From Stictocephala bisonia (lineage: Eukaryota > Arthropoda > Insecta > Hemiptera > Membracidae): 64,000 nt of DNA. The stretch is from contig JAQJVL010000001.1 of the NCBI GenBank assembly GCA_035578905.1, positions 3,774,001 through 3,838,000 of the forward strand, given 5' to 3'. The position numbers and the translations under genes are program-made. Under the pieces are notes generated by a model. That model saw nothing but the letters and a program-made list of their open reading frames with translations, was not told the DNA's origin and did no database searches. This document shows positions 26,621 to 35,790 of the stretch, one piece after another; position 1 is the first letter of the stretch; every line of letters starts with the position of its first letter.

Positions 26621-26840
26621 TAAAATAAATAATGACCTTAAATGTGTATATATAAAAGTACTGTTGAATGAACATGATAGCATTTACATTAACAGTTACA
26701 CAGTATAAAATATACCAGTAACTTATTAGAATAACCTATTCACGACTGTGTTATTCTAATAACGCCGAAGAATAAATGCAATGTTAGTAAAAACAAAACC
26801 AAGTGTGCGTCTAATAAACAGGCTACTGTCGTTAAGGACT

Positions 26841-28586
26841 TACATACCTATGAATGCAGAAACGATTACATACCTATGGGTGCAGAAACGATTACATACA
26901 TATGGGTGCAGAAACGATTACATACCTATGGATGCAGAAACGATTACATACCTATGGATGCAGAAACGATTACATACCTATGGGTGCAGAAACGATTACA
27001 TGCCTATGGATGCAGAAACGATTACATATCTATGGATGCAGAAATGATTACATACATATGGGTGCCGAAACAATTACATACCTATGGGTGCAGAAACGAT
27101 TACATACATATGGGTGCAGAAACGATTACATACCTATGGATGCAGAAACGATTACATACCTATGGATGCAGAAACGATTACATACCTATGGGTGCAGAAA
27201 CGATTACATGCCTATGGATGCAGAAACGATTACATATCTATGGATGCAGAAATGATTACATACATATGGGTGCAGAAACAATTACATACCTATGGATGCA
27301 GAAACGATTACATACCTATGAATGCAGAAACGATTACATACCTATGGGTGCAGAAACAATTACATACCTATGGATGCAGAAACGATTACATACATATGGG
27401 TGCAGAAACTATTACATACCTATGGTTGCAGAAACGATTACATACCTATGGATGCAGAAACGATTACATACCTATGGATGCAGAAACGATTACATACCTA
27501 TGGGTGCAGAAACGATTACATACATATGGGTGCAGAAACTATTACATACCTATGGATGCAGAAACGATTACATACCTGTGGATGCAGAAACGATTACATA
27601 CCTATGGGTGCAGAAACGATTACATGCCTATGGATGCAGAAACGATTACATATCTATGGATGCAGAAACGATTACATACATATGGGTGCAGAAACGATTA
27701 CATACCTATGGATGCAGAAACGATTACATACCTATGAATGCAGAAACGATTACATACCTATGGGTGCAGAAACAATTACATACCTATGGATGCAGAAACG
27801 ATTACATACCTATGGATACAGAAACGATTACATACCTATGGGTGCGGAAACGATTACATACCTATGGATGCAGAAACGATTACATACCTATGGGTGCAGA
27901 AACGATTACATACATATGGGTGCAGAAACTATTACATACCTATGGTTGCAGAAACGATTACATACCTATGGATGCAGAAACGATTACATACCTATGGATG
28001 CAGAAACGATTACATACCTATGGGTGCAGAAACGATTACATACATATGGGTGCAGAAACTATTACATACCTATGGTTGCAGAAACGATTACATACCTGTG
28101 GATGCAGAATCGATTACATACCTATGGGTGCAGAAACGATTACATACCTATGGATGCAGAAATGATTACATACCTATGGATGGAGAAACGATTACATACC
28201 TATGGGTGCAGAAACGATTACATACCTATGGATGCAGAAACGATTACATACCTATGGATGCAGAAACGATTTCATACCTATGGATGCAGAAACGATTACA
28301 TACATATGGGTGCAGAACCTATTACATACCTATGGATGCAGAAACGATTACATACTTGTGGATGCAGAAACGATTACATACCTATGGGTGCAGAAACGAT
28401 TACATACCTATGGATGCAGAAACGATTACATACCTATGGATGCAGAAACGATTACATACCTATGGATACAGGAACGATTACATACCTATGGATGCAGAAA
28501 CGATTACATACCTATGGATACAGAAACGATTACATTCCTATGGGTGCGGAAACGATTACATACCTATGGATGCCGAAACTATTACG
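26841..28586. repeat. 26-bp minisatellite, about 67 copies, with higher-order structure
   Basis: Unit TACATACCTATGGATGCAGA + AACGAT (26 bp) with a few recurring variants: GGATG/GGGTG/GAATG, ACCT/ACAT/GCCT and CGATT/CTATT. Variant blocks recur at multiples of the unit: the TGCC variant lies at 27001, 27209 and 27625 (208 and 416 bp apart, 8 and 16 units); the CTGTGG variant at 27577 and 28097 (520 bp); GGTTGCAG at 27421, 27941 and 28071 (520 and 130 bp). The array therefore grew by duplicating blocks of several units. Because 26 is not a multiple of 3 and the unit has no stop on the plus strand, all three forward frames stay open and give the same peptide repeat. This is not evidence of a gene. 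Confidence 0.97.
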
Positions 28587-29912
28587 TAAAATGATGTAAC
28601 GTCTCTAAAAAATTAGACAAAGCAGAAAATAAAATTGTCTAGTACTGATTATTTTATTTAAACGTAAAATATATACGACCAGAACTTAATAAAACTTACA
28701 TAACTAATTTATAATGAAACGTGATAGAATTTATATTTCCTATCGGTACTTAATAATGTGAACATGTAGCCTATTGCATGAAAATATATTCTATGAAATT
28801 CATCAACGACAGTCTTTGACAGTAACACTATGAAAATCGGTAGGATTTGTCATAACTGAAGATTTTGATTTGCTATTAAAATGAATTTCTTTATTTTTAA
28901 TTTGAAGACACTTTCATTTTTCAGCACTTGCAACACTCCACGCCGAGTGTTACAAGTGCTGTTCCCAAAGATAGAAGAAAGACGATCAGACAAATAAAAA
29001 AGAGAATTATTGTTTTATGAAATGAAATGATACAATTTAGCAATAATATGGAAATGGCGGATTTGATTCAACATTTTGTTAGAGTAATTGAAAAAAAGAT
29101 TAATTTGTAAAACTATCAATGAAAAAGCATGTACCAGAAGCCACATGCTCTATTTTTAAAATATTTGTTATTTGCTCATATGAACATAAGAATTGCAATG
29201 CACGATCTGTAACTAAATAAAATTCAATGATATGTGGAGGTGAAGGTAGGACATATGTACTTGTTGTTGCTTTATTAATATCCACTGTTCAAAGTATGAA
29301 TTGAATTAAAATACATTACATCTCGGGTTTAGCATTATCACATCCAACGTCCTCTTCAACAAAAAATATGTGTCAGTAGTTTTATATATATCGTATGGCT
29401 TTTATAGATTAGCTATCAAACTGATAAAAAATGTAAAGAAAAACCAGATCAATAAACAATGTATAAATTAAATTAAATCCACCATACAAAATACCTATGT
29501 CTAAGTGTTTAAATACTAATCTCCCGTCACAGAGCTAAATACAAATTTCGTAACCATCCAACACGTACTTCTCAGGTTGAATGAAGACCAGATAATGCGC
29601 CGAATAGAACGCAATAGGCAATCATTGGTTATGTGATCCATAGTTTGAACTTTGACTCCACAATCATGTGACTGAACATTGGCCATTCCTCACTTATATA
29701 TTCAGTAATCAGTTGTTGAATCTTCCCACACCCGTGCGAGAACGACTCAACATAGTCCATTCCTAATGAGGAGGGTTCATTCCACCGATGGCGGTCATAT
29801 GGTCTGATACCAGAAACTTGTTTCGACCGTTAATCATATCCCAAGTTAACGTCGGGTTGGTTTTTGGAGATAATCTATTTTAGATTAACTGAGAAGTTAG
29901 TCGATGAGGTGG
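28587..29912. other. No recognised gene
   Basis: AT-rich up to about 29510, then a GC-balanced part at 29520-29870 holding a TATATATTCAGT word near 29695. That part could be a transposon fragment or a promoter-like region, but I see no frame or splice site that supports a gene. Confidence 0.4.
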
Positions 29913-30177
29913 TTTTATAGATTTACGTCACTCTGCATTGTATATTATGAAGGAGATGGAATATAACAATGACAAGATTTTATAGATTTACGTCACTCTG
30001 CATTGTATATTATGAAGGGGATGGAATATAACAATGACAAGATTTTATAGATTTACGTCACTCTGCATTGTATATTATGAAGGAGATGGAATATAACAAT
30101 GACAAGATTTTATAGATTTACGTCACTCTGCATTGTATATTATGAAGGGGATGGAATATAACACTGACAAGATTTTG
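29913..30177. repeat. 65-bp tandem array, about 4 copies
   Basis: Unit containing TTTTATAGATTTACGTCACT, CTGCATTGTATATTATGAAG and GAGATGGAATATAACAATGA. Copies are almost identical (GAAGGAGATGG versus GAAGGGGATGG alternates), so the array is young. Confidence 0.95.
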
Positions 30178-31937
30178 TTACTTTAATGAAAATTAACATT
30201 AACAAGTATGAGCTGTTTGAAATGAAACTTTTCATTGAGTACAAGGAGTAGAGTTATACAATATTTATTGTCGACAACAAATAAAAATAATTTGTATTTT
30301 TACATTTATGAACATAATAATAAATATTTTTCAAGGCATTGAAAATACCTAAAAATTGTATCGCAGCGCATAAAATGTAAGCCCATTGTAATTAAATCCC
30401 CATTGACATCCATCTGAATCCTTATATCAAACAATTCAGACATTCACACCCCTTACACAATCGAATGTTCCCTTCTATCATTGGTCAGTAATCGTGTGCC
30501 ATGAAGTCTTCTGTACTTTAGGATGATTCTGCATTCAACATTCTTTGCAGACTATTTTTTAATGCCTTATGCATAGGAGGACAAAAAGAGAGGCCCTATG
30601 CTTAAGGAGCACTCTAGTTTGACATTAGCCCTTTTGGTGCCAGAGGAATTTTCCAAGTTACTCTCTGCCAGTGCCAGATGGTTTCTATCAATTTGTACAG
30701 TGTGCCATTGAATAATTCATATCTCTGTTATTTATTAGACAAGACTAATAATTGTTATACCTAATCATACATACATAGCCAATTATTACTTATATGTTTT
30801 AGTCAATCTGTTTACTAGATAACTTGACTCCACATTTCAAGTTATTTATTGATCGTATGTCCGGGGCTAAAATGTCTAATTTTAATAAATAACCAGTCTA
30901 TTAAAATAAAACACTGAAAATAGCCTTGCACTATATGTGCTATTTTTATTTCAAATAAATGTACAAGATAAAAAAGTGTGCTGTCTCTTTTTTTCTTTGG
31001 GTATCCTTATGGCCATGACAAAAATAGATGAGATATATTTAATCACTTTACTGTAAAGACAATTTTGTTATTAACATCATATTGAAATTTCACAATAATT
31101 TGTTGACAAATAAAAAAGCTACAACAATTTTTAAGTTGGTCAAAACAGTAAAACAGCTGTTGACCAACTTTTATATGACACGTTTTATATCAAAATACAA
31201 CTAAACATTTTACAAACTCCCCGAAAATCGTAGTTTTTATGTAAACGTATATGTAAAGAAACAAGAAGACAATCCTAAATCCATAAAAAGTTTATTTTTT
31301 AACTTTTTAACGAATTTTGTTTGTGACGTCCTGTTAACAGGACGTTGGCCATTACCCATAATTTTTTGGACGTTCTGATAACAGGACGTTGGCACTAATA
31401 GGTAATTAAATTAAACAATCTGTTGACAAATTGAATGTCCTCCTGTGAAGGCAAACGTTCATGAATTACCGTCCCATGTCCCTCAGTTCGGTTGTTGTTC
31501 CTTGCCTCTGGTTGCTTAAGAGTGTAGGTCACTTCCTCTTTAACATTGCATTTTTATTTTAAAAAGGATATAGAGGCAGCGTCAATACTTTCATATTTTT
31601 TTAATGCTGTCCCACACGACTCTCTCTCTCTGATGAATCATATCGATTATATAATTGATTTAACTAGAGGACAAGAACTCTTTAAAAACTTGTTTTTAAA
31701 CAATCTTCCCACAGGATTAATCCATATAAAGGTGTGAGTAGATTATGCCATAATATGTCATTATCAGTACCTGTTGGGTAATATCTGGCAAGCTGCCTCA
31801 AGACATAAATGTCTGAGGATAATTTAAAGCAAACGCTGCCTACATAACAACCCAAATCGAATTATGAAAGGGTATCTAGATCGATTTGTCATAAACAGAA
31901 TCGAATGAACAATGCTCTTCTGTATTAGTTTTGAAAT
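30178..31937. other. Anonymous DNA with a 20-bp perfect palindrome
   Basis: ACGTCCTGTTAACAGGACGT at 31326-31345 is a perfect palindrome, and a near copy (GACGTTCTGATAACAGGACG) starts at about 31369. This suggests a transposon end or a binding site pair. No gene is recognised in the rest. Confidence 0.5.
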
Positions 31938-32125
31938 TCAACTCGTTGAACTGTTGAGATAAAAAAAGTCAGCTTTGCAGTTCACGGATTTGCGTTGACA
32001 ACGTGACATGTTGGCATACTGGATGAGTCGTATATTCATTGATAATCCAACGTCATTGTCGTAGGTAAAAAAAGAGGAGTGGGCTAAGAATTGAGCCTTG
32101 AGAGACCCCATCAGCATTTCCTCCT
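31938..32125 (-). pseudogene. LINE reverse transcriptase fragment, frameshifted
   Basis: On the minus strand GGGGTCTCT from 32109 begins GVSQGSILSPLLF, the GVPQGSILGPLLF-type block of non-LTR reverse transcriptases. At the run of seven Ts (32067-32073) the frame shifts by one base and continues FTYDNDVGLSM ... LIQYANMSR. The order PLLF-x-x-Y-x-ND-V and then QYA matches the LFLIYINDL ... YADD blocks, with the catalytic DD replaced by NM. The frame ends at a TGA at 31938. The piece is a 5'- and 3'-truncated dead LINE of the Jockey/I-like type. It is short, so the exact clade is open. Confidence 0.55.
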
Positions 32126-32642
32126 TCATCAAGCGCCTAAAATATTTAGAAAAATGCTAAGTATTCATTACTAAGATATGATTAAAGCCACTTGAATGCC
32201 AGTGTGGTCCAGCTTACGAGGGTCAACACAGTTCAAGGATCAACAGCTAACATAGTAATTGCAGTCTTACGCCGTACTCAGATTGCGTTAGACGTCTTAA
32301 CACCAGTAAATGATTAACTACGAAAAATGTAATTAAGCAGGCTGGTGAACTGCCTGCCAGACCTGATTGACTGACCAAAATAGTTGTATTAAAATAAATA
32401 TAGCTACTTATGCCTATTTCATTCAAACACAAATTATCTGATTTAAATTTGGTAAGAAAATGAATGTTTTATCAAGCTTTTTAATGTTATGTAACACTGA
32501 GATCTGTTGTTGCTTTATTCCATGTAAAAGGTCATCATTTACAAAATGATAAATCTACATAATTCCACTAATAAATTAAAAAAGAAAAACTGAAATCAAT
32601 ATATATATATATCTTAAATTACTAAAAATAATTTTTCCTTAA
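32126..32642. other. No recognisable feature
   Basis: AT-rich sequence with a short (TA)n at about 32599. The reverse open frame at 32247-32432 has no family resemblance. Confidence 0.5.
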
Positions 32643-32756
32643 GTTTTACTTTTTTTCCATGATTATTCTATCGGTATTTTATCCTGATTGGTTAATATTA
32701 ACAATTGATGGTAAACTTTACCTCTTTTGTTCCGCCACCAATCTTCAGTTTTTTCT

Positions 32757-32798
32757 GACACTACCGGTTTCGGAGACTAATCTCCATCTTCAGGTGTC
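32757..32798 (-). ncRNA. Hammerhead ribozyme motif (minus arm)
   Basis: Reverse-complement copy of the motif at 33989-34030. It has the same stem I (GACAC/GTGTC), CTGAAGA core, GGAGA-TTAG-TCTCC stem-loop, GAAA and self-complementary ACCGGT stem III. It lies in the 3' part of the minus-arm Penelope-like copy, downstream of the endonuclease frame, as expected for such elements. Confidence 0.6.
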
Positions 32799-32901
32799 CA
32801 TCACTGTCACTACACACTAAACCATTAAAGTTTAAAACACTTGAGTTTGTATTTTTGAAACACTAACGGTTGTTTTAGAGGTGAGGGTGGTGTTGCCAAC
32901 C

Positions 32902-33405
32902 TTACAGCCTATTGTTGAGTTGTTTATATTTCTTGTTATGTTTTCGATGTTGTATAACTGTATCGAAGATTTCATTGCTGTGAAAATCAGTTTGTTCGTT
33001 TAATATTTGGAGAGGGTTTTGTTTTATTGATTTATAAATTTCAAACTGTTCTATTACATTCATTTTTATTCCTTTTTTGCAAATTTTTAAAATCTTGAAA
33101 TTTTGTTCCATTCCTGTGATGTCGTGGCCTGATTCTACTAAGTGATCAGCAAATTTTGATTTGTAATTTCTGTTGGGGATGTGTTCTTTAAATCTGGTAG
33201 TGAAAGGTCTGCCTGTTTGGCCTATGTAGTGTTTAGGGCAGTCATTACATTCTATTTTGTAAATTCCAGTTTTTGTGAATTTGTTAATGTTTTGTGGTCT
33301 GGCAGTCAATGTCTTCTCAAGATTTCCTGTCGTTCTGAAAGCTATTTTGTATCCTAATGATTTAAAAATATTATTGTAGCAGAATTTGAAGAAAACATGT
33401 ACCAT
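32902..33405 (-). CDS. Penelope-like GIY-YIG endonuclease domain, 5'-truncated (minus arm)
   Basis: The 167-codon frame encodes the C-terminal endonuclease of a Penelope-like element, the domain thought to nick target DNA for insertion. Visible motifs are TGIYKIECNDCPKHYIGQTG (GIY and YIG ten residues apart with a CNDC pair between), then RPFTTRFKEHI with the likely catalytic arginine, SKFADHLVESGH, and a downstream glutamate in VIEQFEIYK. The ATG at 33403-33405 lies in the spacer between the arms, so it is accidental: the native protein would continue N-terminally into a reverse transcriptase that is missing here. The protein is identical to the plus arm from the words NNIFKSLGYK onward. It is probably not expressed as a useful enzyme. 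Confidence 0.85.
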   Translation of the reverse strand: MVHVFFKFCYNNIFKSLGYKIAFRTTGNLEKTLTARPQNINKFTKTGIYKIECNDCPKHYIGQTGRPFTTRFKEHIPNRNYKSKFADHLVESGHDITGMEQNFKILKICKKGIKMNVIEQFEIYKSIKQNPLQILNEQTDFHSNEIFDTVIQHRKHNKKYKQLNNRL

Positions 33406-33885
33406 ACATACAATAATATTTTTAAATCATTAGGATACAAAATAGCTTTCAGAACGACAGGAAATCTTGAGAAGACATTGACTGCCAGACCACAAAACAT
33501 TAACAAATTCACAAAAACTGGAATTTACAAAATAGAATGTAATGACTGCCCTAAACACTACATAGGCCAAACAGGCAGACCTTTCACTACCAGATTTAAA
33601 GAACACATCCCCAACAGAAATTACAAATCAAAATTTGCTGATCACTTAGTAGAATCAGGCCACGACATCACAGGAATGGAACAAAATTTCAAGATTTTAA
33701 AAATTTGCAAAAAAGGAATAAAAATGAATGTAATAGAACAGTTTGAAATTTATAAATCAATAAAACAAAACCCTCTCCAAATATTAAACGAACAAACTGA
33801 TTTTCACAGCAATGAAATCTTCGATACAGTTATACAACATCGAAAACATAACAAGAAATATAAACAACTCAACAATAGGCTGTAA
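33397..33885 (+). CDS. Penelope-like GIY-YIG endonuclease domain, 5'-truncated (plus arm)
   Basis: Mirror copy of the minus-arm frame, 162 codons, with GIY at residues 42-44, CNDC at 48-51, YIG at 55-57, arginine 66 in TTRFKEH, ADH at 81-83 and candidate catalytic glutamates at 114 and 117. The start ATG (33397) lies in the spacer and overlaps the opposing ATG, so both starts are chance products of the head-to-head junction. No stop or frameshift is present over about 155 shared codons, which implies a recent insertion, recent duplication or homogenisation between the arms. The reverse transcriptase part is missing. Confidence 0.85.
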   Translation: MYHTYNNIFKSLGYKIAFRTTGNLEKTLTARPQNINKFTKTGIYKIECNDCPKHYIGQTGRPFTTRFKEHIPNRNYKSKFADHLVESGHDITGMEQNFKILKICKKGIKMNVIEQFEIYKSIKQNPLQILNEQTDFHSNEIFDTVIQHRKHNKKYKQLNNRL

Positions 33886-33988
33886 GGTTGGCAACACCAC
33901 CCTCACCTCTAAAACAACCGTTAGTGTTTCAAAAATACAAACTCAAGTGTTTTAAACTTTAATGGTTTAGTGTGTAGTGACAGTGATG

Positions 33989-34030
33989 GACACCTGAAGA
34001 TGGAGATTAGTCTCCGAAACCGGTAGTGTC
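33989..34030 (+). ncRNA. Hammerhead ribozyme motif (plus arm)
   Basis: Order of elements: GACAC (stem I, 33989-33993), CTGAAGA (fits the CUGANGA core, 33994-34000), one extra T, stem II GGAGA-TTAG-TCTCC, then GAAA, the self-complementary ACCGGT that would make stem III, and an A at 34025 just before GTGTC (34026-34030), which pairs with GACAC. The expected cut would follow GUA at 34025. A stem III of only three palindromic base pairs is a known trait of hammerheads in Penelope-like elements, which are thought to act as dimers. The extra T between core and stem II departs from the strict consensus. Activity is not shown by sequence alone. Confidence 0.6.
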
Positions 34031-34098
34031 AGAAAAAACTGAAGATTGGTGGCGGAACAAAAGAGGTAAAGTTTACCATCAATTGTTTTACTTTTTTT

Positions 34099-35121
34099 AT
34101 TAAACCAGAGAACAAACATTTAAAACCATCCTCTCTTATACGTCAGAGATTTTTTTGCTGATGGTTTTTCGAATGATCTCCACCCTCTTATAGATTATCT
34201 AAATCTATATCAATATAGATTATCTAAATCTATATCAATATAGATTATCTAAATCTATCAAGCGTGTAGTTAACTTGAGTAAGGTCGGTTAGAAGTTACT
34301 GTTGTTCAAGTAATTAATGTTTTTTGTATTATACAGTTCAGTTACATTTAAAATTCATATACATTACATTTTAACATTTTTTTATACAGAATCTATTTGT
34401 TTGGAAAAGCAAACATTTTAAAAATAAAGTCTTCACGTTAAAAGTAGTGAAAGTTTGCCAGTAGCAAATCACTTGTATGCATTAATTTTATTTCCTGATC
34501 AAATCGTTTTACAATCTACTTATATTTGTTTTAAATTTTTCTAATACACAAATTTATATAATTTATAATGTTTAGTCTAAATATTTTAATACAGTAATAA
34601 ATTTTATGTCAATAGTTATTGTAAAATTGCTTCTTTTAGTTTTAAAACATTCATTACCCATTGTAAGTGTTGGATGATTTAATTTAATTTTTTCTCTCGA
34701 CACAAGTTTAATAAGTGTGTACCCACTTAATTAACTGAAAATTAAGTGGGTACACTTATTAACATTTATCGTAAACGATAAAATGAAATAATCGAGGCCA
34801 AGCTTATCAATTACCGTAATATTTAGCTTTTACTATAATTTCAAGGTTTTAATCTAAAGATTCGTAAACGTTGTAGAATATGCAATAAGGAAAGTATAAT
34901 TACATTTGTTTTTAAATTCATAAACAATCACGGGTAGTTACCAACTAAATACATGAGAAAATAATAACTGATGGATCATTTAGCGATAAATTTAATGTTT
35001 TATGTCAATTACATTAATTATAATATACCAATTAGGCTATTTATTTTCAAGCTTACTCTCCACACACAGGAAAGATCAATGGAGGCAGCCTTATTGTGGC
35101 CGCAGAGACCACCTCCTTGGG

Positions 35122-35124
<3 letters not shown>
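34099..35124. other. AT-rich DNA with a 25-bp triplication and a hairpin
   Basis: At 34192-34258 the 25-bp unit TAGATTATCTAAATCTATAT + CAATA is repeated about 2.7 times. At 34709-34760 AATAAGTGTGTACCCACTTA pairs with TAAGTGGGTACACTTATT around a short loop (about 22-bp arms with one bulge). No gene is seen. Confidence 0.8.

Positions 35125-35172
<48 letters not shown>
35125..35172. repeat. (TA)n microsatellite, 48 bp
   Basis: Uninterrupted TA dinucleotides. The open frames that cross it (Ile-Tyr repeats) are artefacts. Confidence 0.98.
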
Positions 35173-35173
<1 letters not shown>

Positions 35174-35790
35174 TGATCTTATGTGCAAGATTTTAAACCG
35201 CCACCATTTTGTGACGGATAAATCTTTTGAAGTACGATTTGCGGCATTCGTCTATGCTTGACCAAACCTTTAAAATGATGATATCAACCCATGCGTACAC
35301 CAACACTTTTCTACTGACTCCTCATGGACCGTTCCCATAGAAGAATATCAGAACTCTGAATACATCTTAAAATAGGTGTTTGTTTTACAAAGTAATCATG
35401 TGTGAAGTTTTGTAGCTTCATCTGATATGGTTACAAAAAAATTTAAGCCATTCTTGAACTTGCACATAAGAACAATATTGAAACTTTCGAGCGCCGCCAT
35501 TTTGTTCAGGATTAACCTTTTGAGGTATAATTTGCGGTATGATGTTCTACCAGCTAAGACCTTTAAAATTGTATGTATTGACCTATGCTTACATTTAAGA
35601 TTTTCTTCCGACTTTTAGTGGGCCGTCCCCCTACGTAGGGTAGAGGATCACTGAATGCATGGTAAAGTAGCTTTTTATGTTCAGCAGCAATGTGCAAAGT
35701 TTTGAACCTTTATCTGTAATGGTCTAAACAATATTCAACCGTCCTCAGACTTTTTGAACACCCTGTATAAAAAAACAACTCATGTAGATC
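35173..35790. repeat. Diverged direct duplication, ~290-bp units
   Basis: Two consecutive copies share, in order, GCCRCCATTTTGT, a GATAAATCTTTTGAAGTACG / GATTAACCTTTTGAGGTATA pair, ATTTGCGG, ACCTTTAAAAT, CCCATGCGTACA / CCTATGCTTACA, GACTCCTCATGGACCGTTCCC / GACTTTTAGTGGGCCGTCCCC, and GTGAAGTTTTGTAGCTTCATC / GCAAAGTTTTGAACCTTTATC. The second ends GACTTTTTGAACACCCTGTA at about 35748-35766, a terminal motif often seen at insect transposon ends. The unit is probably a tandem copy within a DNA transposon or satellite-like element. Confidence 0.7.

Larger units (their letters stand above)
32643..34098. mobile_element. Penelope-like element: inverted dimer of its 3' part
   Basis: Two arms of 679 bp, 32700-33378 and 33409-34087, are inverted copies that look identical where I compared them, around a 30-bp spacer (33379-33408). 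Each arm holds, from the centre outward, the C-terminal GIY-YIG part of a Penelope-like element, a 3' untranslated part and a hammerhead motif. A 14-base direct repeat, GTTTTACTTTTTTT, flanks the unit at 32643-32656 and 34085-34098 and is a candidate target-site duplication, though it is T-rich. The left side has 43 extra bases (32657-32699) that the right arm lacks. Penelope-like elements are known to insert as partial tandem or inverted copies with uneven ends. The reverse transcriptase domain is absent from both arms. Confidence 0.9.

Noticed and set aside
26781..28599. Six overlapping plus-strand frames of 88-429 codons with a 26-residue repeat
   Set aside because: A 26-bp unit without plus-strand stops opens all three frames with the same peptide; no start context, splice site or codon bias favours any.
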